Shown: in pieces, positions 16,222 to 25,111 of the stretch | How positions within the stretch are numbered: the stretch's first letter is position 1 | How the letters are laid out: every line of letters starts with the position of its first letter | Assembly: GCF_004365875.1 (NCBI RefSeq) | Contig: NZ_SODF01000003.1 | Location: 791,763 to 855,762 of the forward strand | DNA length: 64,000 nt | From: Kribbella kalugense | GTDB lineage: Bacteria; Actinomycetota; Actinomycetes; Propionibacteriales; Kribbellaceae | Direction of reading: 5' to 3' | Notes under the pieces: generated by a model | What the model saw: only the letters and a program-made list of their open reading frames with translations | Told to the model about the DNA's origin: nothing | The model's database searches: none | Made by a program: the position numbers and the translations under genes

Positions 16222-16734
16222 TCAGGACCAGCTCTGGTACGCGCGGTACTTGCTGGAGTCCGACCAGCACGGCATCGTGCGCAAGCCCTTCGAGCTGTCG
16301 TCGAGGCATCGACCGGTGCCCTGGTTCTGCAGCCGGATCGTGCCGTCGGAGTACGTCGCCTTCTTCCAGCTCTGCAGTTTCGAGTTCGGGTTGGAACTGG
16401 GCCAGCAGGAGATGGTGCGCAGGCCGTTCGAGCTGTCGTCGAGGCACTCGCCGGTTCCGACGCTCCTGAGCTGACGCGTCTGGTCGTTCCAGACGTGGAT
16501 CTGCCACTTCTGCGTCGACAGGTTGTTACACCCGAGCGTCCGGAGACCCTTTCCGCTGTCGTCGAGGCAGCGCTGGGTCGCCTTGTTCTTCAGCGTCTGC
16601 ACCGGGTCGGCCGCGACGACCATCTGCTTGCTCAGGTCGCGGTCGAGCGGCCGGGCAGCGGCCGGCCCGGTCGAGGTCCCGACCAGTGCGGCGCCAACGG
16701 CCAGGCCCATCAGTGCGATACGAAAGCTACTCAT
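16222..16734 (-). CDS. secreted ricin-type beta-trefoil lectin
   Basis: 170-residue exported protein. A signal peptide covers about residues 1-28 (FRIALMGLAVGAALVG, cleavage near AAA-RP). The mature part is a single beta-trefoil domain with three QxW repeats, each preceded by a near-identical block: RCLDDSGKGLRT, ECLDDSSNGLRT and RCLDDSSKGLRT. The protein stops right at the third QSW, so it is a free-standing carbohydrate-binding module with no enzyme attached. ATG at 16734 has an excellent GGGAGGAAA site. It lies 85 bp downstream of the SARP regulator on the same strand and could be its target or part of its transcript. Confidence 0.88.
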   Translation of the reverse strand: MSSFRIALMGLAVGAALVGTSTGPAAARPLDRDLSKQMVVAADPVQTLKNKATQRCLDDSGKGLRTLGCNNLSTQKWQIHVWNDQTRQLRSVGTGECLDDSSNGLRTISCWPSSNPNSKLQSWKKATYSDGTIRLQNQGTGRCLDDSSKGLRTMPCWSDSSKYRAYQSWS

Positions 16735-16819
16735 TGTTTCCTCCCGAGTTGTTGTCAGTTCGGGATCCACACTCACAACGAGCACTGGCGGCGCGATGGC
16801 GCGGCAATGGCGCGACCGC

Positions 16820-19546
16820 TCAGCTGAGCTTGGCGCGGACCGCGACGGCGGTCGGGTGGTCGAGCTCCTCGAGCATTCCGGCAGCGCGACCCCAGTACTC
16901 GCGGGCTGTCGCGTGCTCGCCGAGAGTTTCGTGGATGTCGCCGACCGCCTCGAAACTCTCGGCCAGTTCGAGGCGCCGACCGAGAAGCTCCTGCAACTCG
17001 ATCGCCCGTCGGTAGCAGCGGAGAGCGTCGTCGGGTCTGCCGAGCCGCCCATAGGCGAAGCCGAGACTGTCCAGCGTGTCGGCCTCGCCGTGCAGTTCAC
17101 CGATATCCCGCAGCTCGGCCAGCGCCTGCTCGCAACAGCGGACGGCTTCCTCGTAGTCCCCCAACTCGGCGTGATACCAACCGGCGTTGTTCAGCGCGTT
17201 GGCGTACCCGGACCGGTGACCGACCTGTGCATACCGGGTCTGTGCTTCCGTCGCCGCGACGATCGCGTCGGCCTTGCGACCTTGAGCCGACTGGATCCGG
17301 CCGATGCCGACGTACGCATGCGCCTCGCCGGTCACGTCCCCGAGCGACCGCGAAAGCTCGAGCGCCTGCTGTTCCTCGTCGAACGCCACGTCCAGCCGGC
17401 GCAGCCGAAGGTGCATGCGGGCGAGGCTGCGATGCGCCCGGGCCTGCTCGGCCACGAGGCCCAGCCTGGTCGCCGCGGCCAGGCCACGTCTCTGTACGGC
17501 GATGAGCTCGTTCCAGTCACCCTGCTGGTCCTGGAAGTCGGCCAGCGACCACGCCAACCGCCAGACCTGCTCGTCGAAGCCGTCGAGGTGGGTAAGCCCG
17601 CCCAGGGTGCGGTGCCGTGCGGCGAACCAGTCCATCGCTGCGGCACGCGATGCCGGTGGATCGACGACCACGGCCGGATCGGCCGGCAACAGGCTCGCCG
17701 GATCGCGGGTCGGGCTCAGTTGCAGCGCGGCGGCATGGCCTGTGTGCACCAGCAGGTCGAGCAACCGCCCGAGCGCGGCCCGGGCCTCGGCCGGCTCCGC
17801 GAGCTCGATCGCGTAGCTACGCAGCAAGTCGTGCATCGCGTACCAACCCGGCGCGGTCTCGCTGAGCTGATGCGAGTGACACAGCTCGTCGAGCTGCTGG
17901 TGAGCCTGTGCAGCGGTCACACCGGCCAGCGCCGCGGCTTCCGCGGTGTCCAGCTCCGGACCGGGATGTACGCCGAGCAACCGGAACAGCCGCGCCCCGG
18001 ACGGACTCAACGATCGGTACGACCAGGAGAACACCGCTCTCGCATCGGTTGCCGGATCACCGGCAGACAACGCGTCCAGGACGTTCCGGCGGAGCTCGGT
18101 GACAAGGCTCGCCAGCGGCCAGTTCGGGTGCAGGTCGGCGAGCGCACCGACAACCGCGAGCGCGAGTGGCAGTCCTGCGCAGCCGGCCACCAGCTCGTCG
18201 AAGGCCGCTCGCTCCTGAGCGAACCGTTCCGGACCGATCCTTGCCTCAAGCAACAGTTGGGCCGCGTCGGCGCCGAACGGCTCGAGCGTTACCGCAGCCG
18301 CCTGCTCCGTGACCACGAGGCCGGCCAAACGGTCACGGCTGGTGACCACAGTCAGGCAGCCGGGGCCGCCGGCCAGCAGTGGCCGGGCCTGCTCGGCCGA
18401 CCGGGCATTATCGAGAACCAGGAGTACCCGGCGGTCCTCGAGCAAGCTACGGAGCGCGGCTGTGCCGGCCTCGAGATCCGCGGGCACCCGGTCCGGCGGC
18501 GTCCCGAGAGCGATGAGGAACCGGGACAACGTCGTACCGGGATCGGCGGTCCGGCCGGACGGATCGAAACCCCGGAGGTCGGCGTACAGCTGTCCGTCGG
18601 GGAACTGCTCGGCGATCTGCCGGGCCCAGTGCACCGCGAGGGTGGTCTTGCCGATTCCCGCCGGTCCGGTGACCACGCACAGGCCCGCTGCCGGTCGGGT
18701 CCGGATGCGGTCGAGGTACTCGTCGAGCCGTTTGAGGGAGCCGCCGCGGCCGACGAATCCGGGCACGCCCGCCGGTAGCTGGCGCGGTACCAGCAGCTGC
18801 CGGGCCGGTTCAGGTTCATTTGACGCGAGGATGCGCGCCTGCAACTCTTGCGCGGCCGCCGACGGCTGCACACCGAGCTGCTCGTCCAGCACGCGCCACA
18901 ACCGCTGGTAGGTGTCGAGCGCCTCGGCGCGCCGACCAGCGCGACACTGTGCCGTCATCAGCAGCTGCCACGGCAACTCCCGCAACGGATGCCGTGCAGT
19001 CAGAGCCTGCAGCTCCGGTACGACGGCACCGTGCCGGCCGAGGTCGAGCTCACCCTGCAAGCAGGTCTCCAGGACCGCGAGCCGACCCTCCTCGAGTTCG
19101 CCGGCGCGCTGACGGACCGCGGGCAGGTCGACGTCGGCGAGGAAATCCCCCGACCACAGCGCCAACGCCTCCCGGAACCGGGCCACCGCGTCCGGCACCC
19201 GCTGCTCGTCCAGCGCGGACCGGCCGGCGGCGACCAGCCGTTCGTACTCGGACAGATCGGATTCCCCTGCCGGCACCCGCAGTACATAACCGTCCGGCCG
19301 GCTGTCGATCCGCAACGCCGACCCCTCGAGCCGGCGCCGGATCCGATACACACACGACTGCAGAGTCGTGCGTGCGCTTCGCGGCGGCTCTCCACTCCAA
19401 AGCTGGTCGACCAGCCAGTCCGTCGGCGCGACCGCACCGGCATGTACGGCGAGCAGTGCCAGTACGCCGCGCTGTCGAGCCGCGTCGAGGCCAACCCGCT
19501 CGCCGTCGACCCGCAACTCGAGCGCTCCGAGCACCCTCAACTGCAT
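16820..19546 (-). CDS. AfsR/SARP-type regulator with NB-ARC and TPR domains
   Basis: 908-residue regulator. An OmpR-like winged helix (residues ~1-90, LRVLGALELRVDGERV and QSCVYRIRRRLEG) is followed by the bacterial transcriptional activation domain (~95-245). An NB-ARC ATPase has its P-loop near residues 290-300 (VTGPAGIGKTTLAVHW), Walker B in RRVLLVLDNA, and LPLALAVVGAL. The C-terminal third is a TPR array (for example GWYHAELGDYEEAVRCCEQAL and LGFAYGRLGRPDDALRCYRRA). AfsR-type proteins activate secondary-metabolism or morphogenesis genes. ATG at 19546 starts the family N-terminus; no clear ribosome site is seen. The nearest downstream gene is the secreted lectin. Confidence 0.9.
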   Translation of the reverse strand: MQLRVLGALELRVDGERVGLDAARQRGVLALLAVHAGAVAPTDWLVDQLWSGEPPRSARTTLQSCVYRIRRRLEGSALRIDSRPDGYVLRVPAGESDLSEYERLVAAGRSALDEQRVPDAVARFREALALWSGDFLADVDLPAVRQRAGELEEGRLAVLETCLQGELDLGRHGAVVPELQALTARHPLRELPWQLLMTAQCRAGRRAEALDTYQRLWRVLDEQLGVQPSAAAQELQARILASNEPEPARQLLVPRQLPAGVPGFVGRGGSLKRLDEYLDRIRTRPAAGLCVVTGPAGIGKTTLAVHWARQIAEQFPDGQLYADLRGFDPSGRTADPGTTLSRFLIALGTPPDRVPADLEAGTAALRSLLEDRRVLLVLDNARSAEQARPLLAGGPGCLTVVTSRDRLAGLVVTEQAAAVTLEPFGADAAQLLLEARIGPERFAQERAAFDELVAGCAGLPLALAVVGALADLHPNWPLASLVTELRRNVLDALSAGDPATDARAVFSWSYRSLSPSGARLFRLLGVHPGPELDTAEAAALAGVTAAQAHQQLDELCHSHQLSETAPGWYAMHDLLRSYAIELAEPAEARAALGRLLDLLVHTGHAAALQLSPTRDPASLLPADPAVVVDPPASRAAAMDWFAARHRTLGGLTHLDGFDEQVWRLAWSLADFQDQQGDWNELIAVQRRGLAAATRLGLVAEQARAHRSLARMHLRLRRLDVAFDEEQQALELSRSLGDVTGEAHAYVGIGRIQSAQGRKADAIVAATEAQTRYAQVGHRSGYANALNNAGWYHAELGDYEEAVRCCEQALAELRDIGELHGEADTLDSLGFAYGRLGRPDDALRCYRRAIELQELLGRRLELAESFEAVGDIHETLGEHATAREYWGRAAGMLEELDHPTAVAVRAKLS

Positions 19547-19666
19547 GCTGGTCAGCGTAACTGCCGACGGTGGCACGGACGGGTTGTCGCGAGTACTGTG
19601 ACTCGGGGGTGGCTGGGGGACAACCCGTTGTGGACAAAGGGTTTTCGAGCTGAGGGGGTCCGAATC

Positions 19667-20491
19667 ATGGGCACGATCACGACCAGCGACGGCACCGAGA
19701 TCTACTACAAGGACTGGGGCGAGGGACAGCCGATCGTCTTCAGTCACGGTTGGCCGTTGTCGGCCGACGACTGGGACAACCAACTCCTGTTCTTCCTGTC
19801 GAAGGGGTACCGCGTCGTCGCGCACGACCGGCGTGGACACGGCCGGTCGACGCAGACCGGTGACGGTCACGACATGGACCACTACGCCGACGATCTCAAG
19901 GCAGTCGTCGACCATCTCGACCTGCACGACTGCATCCACGTCGGCCACTCGACCGGCGGCGGCGAGGTCGTGCACTACCTCGCCCGGCACGGCGAGGATC
20001 GAGCCGCCAAGGCCGCGCTGCTCTGCGCGGTCCCGCCGCTGATGGTGAAGACCGACGCGAACCCCGAGGGCCTGCCCAAGGAGGTCTTCGACGACCTGCA
20101 GAACCAGCTCGCCGCGAACCGTTCGGTGTTCTACCGCGCGCTCCCGGAGGGACCGTTCTACGGCTACAACCGGCCCGGTGCCGAGCCCTCCGAGGCGATC
20201 ATCGCGAACTGGTGGCGGCAGGGCATGATGGGCGGCGCCAAGGCGCACTACGACGGCATCGTCGCGTTCTCCCAGACCGACTTCACCGCGGACCTGGGAC
20301 AGATCACCATCCCGGTGCTCGTCGTACACAGTGAGGACGACCAGATCGTCCCGTACGCCGACGCCGGGCCGAAGTCGGCCGCCTTGCTCAAGAACGGCGT
20401 CCTGAAGACGTACCAGGGTCTCCCCCACGGACTGCCCACGACGCACGCCGACGTGGTCAACGCGGACCTGCTCGAGTTCATCCAGTCCTAG
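19667..20491 (+). CDS. alpha/beta hydrolase, cofactor-free haloperoxidase type
   Basis: 274-residue protein very like non-haem chloroperoxidases. The oxyanion region is FSHGWPLSADDWDNQ. The nucleophile elbow GHSTGGGE carries Ser95, the acid is D224 or D225 in HSEDDQIVP, and the base is His254 in GLPHGLPTTHADVVN. Such enzymes act as esterases/perhydrolases, with halogenation a side reaction. ATG at 19667 follows GAGGGGG. It is divergent from the SARP regulator. Its TAG stop is followed in the same reading frame by the remnant of another hydrolase. Confidence 0.9.
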   Translation: MGTITTSDGTEIYYKDWGEGQPIVFSHGWPLSADDWDNQLLFFLSKGYRVVAHDRRGHGRSTQTGDGHDMDHYADDLKAVVDHLDLHDCIHVGHSTGGGEVVHYLARHGEDRAAKAALLCAVPPLMVKTDANPEGLPKEVFDDLQNQLAANRSVFYRALPEGPFYGYNRPGAEPSEAIIANWWRQGMMGGAKAHYDGIVAFSQTDFTADLGQITIPVLVVHSEDDQIVPYADAGPKSAALLKNGVLKTYQGLPHGLPTTHADVVNADLLEFIQS

Positions 20492-20998
20492 AAGATTCCC
20501 CGGCTTCGTCACGCATTTGCGCGCCCTCCCGGCGACAGCCTGACGAAAGGCTTCATCGATGCATCACCGCACCAGAGTCCTCGCCGCGCCAGCCAGGACT
20601 CCGCACTCGCCGTCCCCGACCCGTCGACGGTCTTCGATTTCGTCCCGTACCCCGGGGCTCCGGCCGGTGACGTGGACCTGTACCTCAAGCACGACACGTT
20701 CGTGAAGTCGTTCGCGTCCGGGCTGTCGCGCAGCGCGGCCGAGAAGCTCTTCCCGTCGCAGCGTCCGCTCACCCTCAGCGCCGGCAACGGCATCTCCGGT
20801 CCGCCGGCCTGGGCCTCGATCAAGTCCTGGTACGTCCTCGGCACGAAGGACCTGATCATCACGCCGACCGCCCAGAACTTCATGGCCACCCGGGCCCACT
20901 CCACCATCACCCGCATCCCGGCGGGCCACCTAGGACTCATCTCCGACCCAGGCCCGATCACCAAGGTCATCGAAACCGCAGCCCGCGCAACCAGCTGA
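20492..20998 (+). pseudogene. 5'-truncated alpha/beta hydrolase remnant
   Basis: Reading in the same frame as the upstream gene and directly after its TAG stop, hydrolase-like sequence appears without a start codon: AFARPPGDSL, KGFIDAS, ALAVPDPSTVFDFVPYP, then DLYLKHDTFVKSFASGLS, SIKSWYVLGTKDLIITP and the catalytic-His region IPAGHLGLISDP. The cap and C-terminal half are intact, but the N-terminal half with the nucleophilic serine is missing. The longest part with a start (GTG 20672) would give 108 residues and no active site. It is most simply a deletion remnant. Confidence 0.72.
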
Positions 20999-21005
20999 CC
21001 AACCG

Positions 21006-21040
21006 CCGCGGGTCGTCCGGATAATTCGAGCGACCCGCGG
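21006..21040 (+). terminator. hairpin terminator after hydrolase remnant
   Basis: Perfect 10-bp stem (CCGCGGGTCG / CGACCCGCGG) with a 15-nt AT-richer loop, located 7 bp after the remnant's stop and 45 bp before the GNAT gene. Confidence 0.6.
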
Positions 21041-21085
21041 TCGTGCGCGGGACTAGGCTGCCCCGCAACTTCCTGGGGAGGCCTG

Positions 21086-21586
21086 ATGGGTGACGAGTTG
21101 GAGATCCGGCCGTTGCGGCCGGACGATCCGCCGGTGATTTCGGCTGCACTCAACGCGTTGGGCTGGGACAAGCCCGAGAGTCAGTACGTGCGGTATCTGG
21201 CCGAGCAGGAGGCCGGGACCCGCGACGTCTTGGTGGCGACCGTCGACGGCGCGTACGTCGGGTACGTGACCGTCTACTGGGTTTCGCCGTACTTCGAGAC
21301 CATCCCGGAGATCTCGGATTTCAACGTGTTGCCGTCGTACCGCCGGCGTGGGATCGGATCCGCGTTGATGGATGCGGCGGAGGCGAAGGTGGCCGAGCGG
21401 TCCGCGGTGGTGGGGATCGGGGTCGGGCTGTACGCCGATTACGGGAGCGCACAACGGATGTACGTTCGCCGTGGATACATTCCGGATGGCCGCGGAGTGC
21501 TCTACAAGCTCGAGCAGGTTCCGCCGGGCGAGACGGTTCGGATTGACGACGACGCCATCCTCATGTTCACCAAGCGGCTGAGGTAG
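21086..21586 (+). CDS. GNAT family N-acetyltransferase
   Basis: 166-residue acetyl-CoA-dependent acyltransferase. Motif A, the CoA pyrophosphate loop, is RRRGIGSALMDAAE after beta-4 (EISDFNVLPSYR), and motif B is YGSAQRMYVRRGYIPDG. It is closest in pattern to RimI/PhnO-like small GNATs; the substrate amine is not predictable. ATG at 21086 follows GGGGAGG. It lies 10 bp upstream of the quinone-reductase-like gene, so the two probably form an operon. Confidence 0.85.
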   Translation: MGDELEIRPLRPDDPPVISAALNALGWDKPESQYVRYLAEQEAGTRDVLVATVDGAYVGYVTVYWVSPYFETIPEISDFNVLPSYRRRGIGSALMDAAEAKVAERSAVVGIGVGLYADYGSAQRMYVRRGYIPDGRGVLYKLEQVPPGETVRIDDDAILMFTKRLR

Positions 21587-21596
21587 CGTCACAGGT

Positions 21597-22619
21597 GTGC
21601 GTGCCATCGAGTATTCGCGGACCGGTGAACCTGACGTCCTGACCCTCGTGGACAGGCCGCTGACCGATCCGGGACCAGGTGAAGTGCGGGTCCAGATCCA
21701 TCGGTCGGGCGTCAACCCGACCGACTGGAAGTCGCGCAAGGGCAGCGAGGCCGGTACGCCGGTCGATCCGCCGCAGGTGCCGAACCAGGACGGCTCCGGT
21801 GTCGTCGACGCCGTCGGTCAAGGCGTCGACGCAGGCCTGGTCGGCCGTCCGGTCTGGATCTGGGAAGCCGCTTTCGGGCGACCCTCCGGAGGCACCGCGC
21901 AGGAGTACGCCGTGGTGCCGATTCGGCACGTGGTTCCGCTGCCGGACGGAGCGTCGTACGACCTCGGCGCTTCGCTGGGCGTGCCGTTCCTGACCGCGCA
22001 TCGCTGCCTGACGGTGACCGAGGACGGGCCCGATCGGCTCGGTCCGGGCAAGCTGGCCGGCCGTACGGTCCTGGTTGCCGGTGGCGCCGGCGCGGTCGGC
22101 AACGCGGCGATCCAGCTCGCGCGCTGGTCCGACGCAACCGTGATCACCACCGTCAGTAGCCCGGAGAAGGGCAACCTGGCCGCGCTGGCGGGCGCCGACC
22201 ACATCATCAATTACAAGCAGGAGGACGTGGTCGCGGAAGTCCGCGCGATCTCGCCGCACGGCGTGAACACGATCGTCGAGGTGTCGCCCGCGGCCAACGC
22301 GGCCATCGACGCCGCGGTCGTCGCGATGCACGGCTCGGTCGCGGTCTACGCGACCGACGGCGGCGAGTCGATGGAGCTCCCGGTCCGGGCATCGATGACG
22401 CCGAACGTCCGCTGGCAGTTCGTCCTGGTCTACAACGCGCCGGAGCCGTGGCGTCCGCGTGCCATCGACGACGTCACCGCGGCGATCCAGGCCGGCGCCG
22501 TTCGGGTCGGACCCGAGGCCGGGCTCCCGTTGCACCACTACTCGCTCGAGCAGGCAGCCGAAGCACACGCGGCCGTCGAGCAGAGCATCGTCGGCAAGGT
22601 CCTTATCGACGTCCGTTGA
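21597..22619 (+). CDS. zinc-independent medium-chain dehydrogenase / quinone reductase
   Basis: 340-residue MDR-superfamily NAD(P)H oxidoreductase. It has an N-terminal GroES-like domain (SGVNPTDWKSRKG, GSGVVDAVGQGVD) and a Rossmann domain with the nucleotide loop VAGGAGAVGNAAIQLAR. The cysteine/histidine zinc ligands of alcohol dehydrogenases are absent, as in quinone oxidoreductases. The start is GTG at 21597, 10 bp after the GNAT stop. The 3' end overlaps the convergent acetyltransferase by 17 bp. Reductant and acceptor are not known. Confidence 0.85.
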   Translation: MRAIEYSRTGEPDVLTLVDRPLTDPGPGEVRVQIHRSGVNPTDWKSRKGSEAGTPVDPPQVPNQDGSGVVDAVGQGVDAGLVGRPVWIWEAAFGRPSGGTAQEYAVVPIRHVVPLPDGASYDLGASLGVPFLTAHRCLTVTEDGPDRLGPGKLAGRTVLVAGGAGAVGNAAIQLARWSDATVITTVSSPEKGNLAALAGADHIINYKQEDVVAEVRAISPHGVNTIVEVSPAANAAIDAAVVAMHGSVAVYATDGGESMELPVRASMTPNVRWQFVLVYNAPEPWRPRAIDDVTAAIQAGAVRVGPEAGLPLHHYSLEQAAEAHAAVEQSIVGKVLIDVR

Positions 22620-23427
22620 TCTGCTGGAAGGCTGCTGCGCAACGGCATTCGGGGTCGTCGGTGCAGAGCAGGGCAGCCGGGTCGTCCAGGATGAGCTGCC
22701 GAGTTGCCGCGAGTACGGCATCCTTGGGGATTCGTCGTACGCGCGCCTGACCGATCTGGACCTCCTTCGTCGCAGGACGGAGTACCGGCTCGATGTCGTC
22801 GAAGCGGTGGCTCTCGCCGGGCACGTTCGGGAGCTCGACCCAGAGGCCGTCGGCCGATTTCGCGTAGCGGTAGAAGAGGGAACGGCCGAGGTACTGCTCG
22901 GCGAGATGGATCGTGGTGTTGGAGGTGTGGGTGACGCCGAGGAGGAGTACGTCGCCGTTGAGGGCCTCGATCGGGCCAAGCGGCCAGTCGGGGCGCTGCG
23001 CCTCGAGGAGCCGTTCGGCGGCTGGACCGGCGGCCTGGTAGGCGAAGAGCGGGTGTGAGGTGCGCTGCGGCCAACTGATCCGGCGGAAGTCCTCCGGGAT
23101 CCGGCCGAGCCAGCGGTCGACCGGCAGATCGGTCCGGAAACTGGTTGCCTGCGACAACTTTTTGTCGAACTCGTCCCAGTCGGCGGCATTCCAGTAGGCG
23201 TTGTCCGGTCGGACCATCCCGGGCGGCGCCGGGATTCCGGTCAGGTCCCAGGTCCCGGCCGGCATCAGCACGGTCCCGCACACCTCGGTCAGCGCCGAAC
23301 AGACCGCCTCCGCCCCACCGTCGACGTACCCGAACGAACTGAGCGACGAGTGCACGATCACCTCAGACGTCTGATCCAACCCAAGCTGGCGCAGCCCGTC
23401 GACAACATCCGCCCTGGCCACATCCAT
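22603..23427 (-). CDS. AAC(3)-family aminoglycoside N-acetyltransferase-like protein
   Basis: 274-residue antibiotic-acetyltransferase-fold protein (PF02522). Hallmarks are the N-terminal IVHSSLSSFGYVDGGAEAV, LMPAGTWDLTG, the conserved RTSHPLFAYQAAG, LGPIEALNGDVLLLGV and the catalytic-His region THTSNTTIHLAEQY. The enzymes transfer acetyl from acetyl-CoA to the 3-amino group of 2-deoxystreptamine drugs, but many chromosomal homologues have other amine substrates. ATG at 23427. Overlap with the convergent dehydrogenase means the two cannot be fully transcribed at once without collision. Confidence 0.85.
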   Translation of the reverse strand: MDVARADVVDGLRQLGLDQTSEVIVHSSLSSFGYVDGGAEAVCSALTEVCGTVLMPAGTWDLTGIPAPPGMVRPDNAYWNAADWDEFDKKLSQATSFRTDLPVDRWLGRIPEDFRRISWPQRTSHPLFAYQAAGPAAERLLEAQRPDWPLGPIEALNGDVLLLGVTHTSNTTIHLAEQYLGRSLFYRYAKSADGLWVELPNVPGESHRFDDIEPVLRPATKEVQIGQARVRRIPKDAVLAATRQLILDDPAALLCTDDPECRCAAAFQQINGRR

Positions 23428-23436
23428 GCCGGAAGA

Positions 23437-23835
23437 CTATGTGGTCAACGTGTCGCCGTGCCGGTGAAATACCTTCCAGCTACCGGCCTCGCGGCGGTAG
23501 AGCTGGGTGACTCGGAGGGTGTACGTGCGCGGCTCGCCGTTCACGCTCACCGACGTGTGCTCGTAGCCGATCGTGTACGCGAGATCGCCGATCGCGTCGG
23601 CCGAGACGACCTCGTGCACGTACGACGTACAGTCCGAGAAGTCCTGCTCCAGCCGATGGAAGACCTCCTCGGCGCCGGCGGCCGTCGTCGCGCTCTTCCA
23701 GGCACCGAACAGTGTCACCGGGTCCTGCGTCGACCAGATCGCGCGGCGAGGATTTCCGTCGCCGTTGTGGATCGCGACTTCCGCGTCCCGCAGCTCACTC
23801 TCCACCCACTTCAGAAACTCCGCTCGCTCACTCAT
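23437..23835 (-). CDS. SnoaL-like / NTF2-fold protein
   Basis: 132-residue cone-barrel protein. The pattern is typical of SnoaL-like proteins: an N-terminal helix (FLKWVESELRDAEVAIHNGD), W/F-lined pocket strands (TLFGAWKSATTAAGAEEVFHRL), ending in LYRREAGSWKVFHRHGDT. Such proteins are small-molecule binders or isomerases, and many have no assigned function. It lies 9 bp upstream of the acetyltransferase start on the same strand, so the two are probably cotranscribed. Confidence 0.75.
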   Translation of the reverse strand: MSERAEFLKWVESELRDAEVAIHNGDGNPRRAIWSTQDPVTLFGAWKSATTAAGAEEVFHRLEQDFSDCTSYVHEVVSADAIGDLAYTIGYEHTSVSVNGEPRTYTLRVTQLYRREAGSWKVFHRHGDTLTT

Positions 23836-23871
23836 CTTCCGATTGAAAGCCCGCCGGCCGAACGCGACAAC

Positions 23872-24351
23872 CTAGTAGGCCTGAAACAGTCCGGTCTTCC
23901 GGAACTCGGCGTGCAGCTTCAGGACCACCTCGGTTGGCGGGTGCAGCGGACCGGGCGGGTCGGAGAAGAAGCCGGCTTCCAGGACCTCGTCTGGGGCGGG
24001 GCGGAGGGTGCCGGTCCAGTGGCGGGTTTCGAAGCAGAGGGCGAAGCATTGGACGACATCGCCGTTCGGGTAGGTCAGCGTGTGGACGTCAGCCCGCGAC
24101 AGGCTGGCGAACGGGACGAGGTCCTCCGGGGCGACTGTCAGTCCGGTCTCCTCGTGGAACTCCCGGGCCGCCGTACTGCGGAAGTCGTCGCCGGGCTCCG
24201 CTCCACCGGCTGGGAGCTCCCACAGACCGGAGTCGCGACTCCTTTGGAAGAGGATGCGGTCCGTCGAGTCCACCGCGAGTACCTGGGCGCCAGGCAGCAG
24301 CAGGAGGCGGGAGCCGACGTGGTGGCGGAGCTGGGTGAGGTAGGAGTCCAC
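23872..24351 (-). CDS. Nudix hydrolase
   Basis: 159-residue Nudix protein. The Nudix box reads GGAEPGDDFRSTAAREF then HEETGL, which fits GX5EX7REUXEEXGU except that the first Glu is Asp; the REUXEE metal core is intact. Strands before it (LLLLPGAQVLAVDSTDRILFQRS, WELPAGG) fit the MutT fold. It hydrolyses a nucleoside-diphosphate-linked compound of unknown identity. The start is taken as GTG 24351 (TTG just upstream is possible). It is divergent from the membrane protein by 19 bp and 36 bp upstream of the SnoaL-like gene. Confidence 0.85.
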   Translation of the reverse strand: MDSYLTQLRHHVGSRLLLLPGAQVLAVDSTDRILFQRSRDSGLWELPAGGAEPGDDFRSTAAREFHEETGLTVAPEDLVPFASLSRADVHTLTYPNGDVVQCFALCFETRHWTGTLRPAPDEVLEAGFFSDPPGPLHPPTEVVLKLHAEFRKTGLFQAY

Positions 24352-24370
24352 CAATGAGAGGGTAGGGCGC

Positions 24371-25111
24371 GTGGATTGGGTGAGGCGGCGGGCCGGGTGG
24401 GTGCTGGGACTGGGACTGACCGGTGCGCTGGTGTGGACGGCAGTGGTCACGTTGTCGCAGCCCAACTGGTACGACCCGAGCGAGGACTGCACCAAGAGAC
24501 TCGGCGGCGACCCCACGGCGATCCACACCGGCTGGTTCCCGCCTTCGGCGAGCTGCGTGTACGGCGACGAGGTCCGCCAATACATGTCGACGACCCGCTC
24601 CGTCGTCCTCTCCATCATCGGCGTACTGCTCCTGATCGTCGTCGCAGCCGGCCTGATCCTGACCGTACGTCGACTGACCGGCAACGCCGGCCCGGTCCGT
24701 ACCGCCGACACCGTCGACCTCCGCAAACGGCGCATCACCCACCTGGCCTTCGGAGCTCTCGACACAGCCGTCGTCTTCGCGGTCGTGACCGTCCTCAACG
24801 CGTCCGCGATCGTCTTCGGCGGTCTCCCCGGCGGCATCCTGTTCGTCGTGATCACCCTCGTCGGCCTCAGTGCACTCTGCACAGCGCTCGACCGTCACAT
24901 GGGTCCGCTCCCCAGCAGCGCGATCGAGAGCCGTCGTCGCGGCACGATCGCCGGCGCCGCGGTCTTCGGCGTGGTCTTCGCCGCGACCGCGATCACCGGA
25001 CAGCTCCCGTTCTTCCGGCTCTGGTCCATCCCGGTGGCCGGGGTCGCGTACGCCGTGATCGCCGGCGTGCAGTGGTCTAGGTCGACCACCCAGGCTCAAT
25101 ATTCTGGTTGA
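24371..25111 (+). CDS. hypothetical membrane protein, 246 aa
   Basis: About five transmembrane helices: one near residues 10-28 (VLGLGLTGALVWTAVV), then an extracytoplasmic loop with two cysteines (DCTKRL, ASCVYGDE) that could form a disulfide, then helices at ~80-100, ~125-165 and ~190-235. A conserved-looking basic loop (VDLRKRRITH) separates the halves. The family is not recognised. GTG start at 24371. It is convergent with the FAD oxidoreductase, overlapping by 35 bp. Confidence 0.65.
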   Translation: MDWVRRRAGWVLGLGLTGALVWTAVVTLSQPNWYDPSEDCTKRLGGDPTAIHTGWFPPSASCVYGDEVRQYMSTTRSVVLSIIGVLLLIVVAAGLILTVRRLTGNAGPVRTADTVDLRKRRITHLAFGALDTAVVFAVVTVLNASAIVFGGLPGGILFVVITLVGLSALCTALDRHMGPLPSSAIESRRRGTIAGAAVFGVVFAATAITGQLPFFRLWSIPVAGVAYAVIAGVQWSRSTTQAQYSG

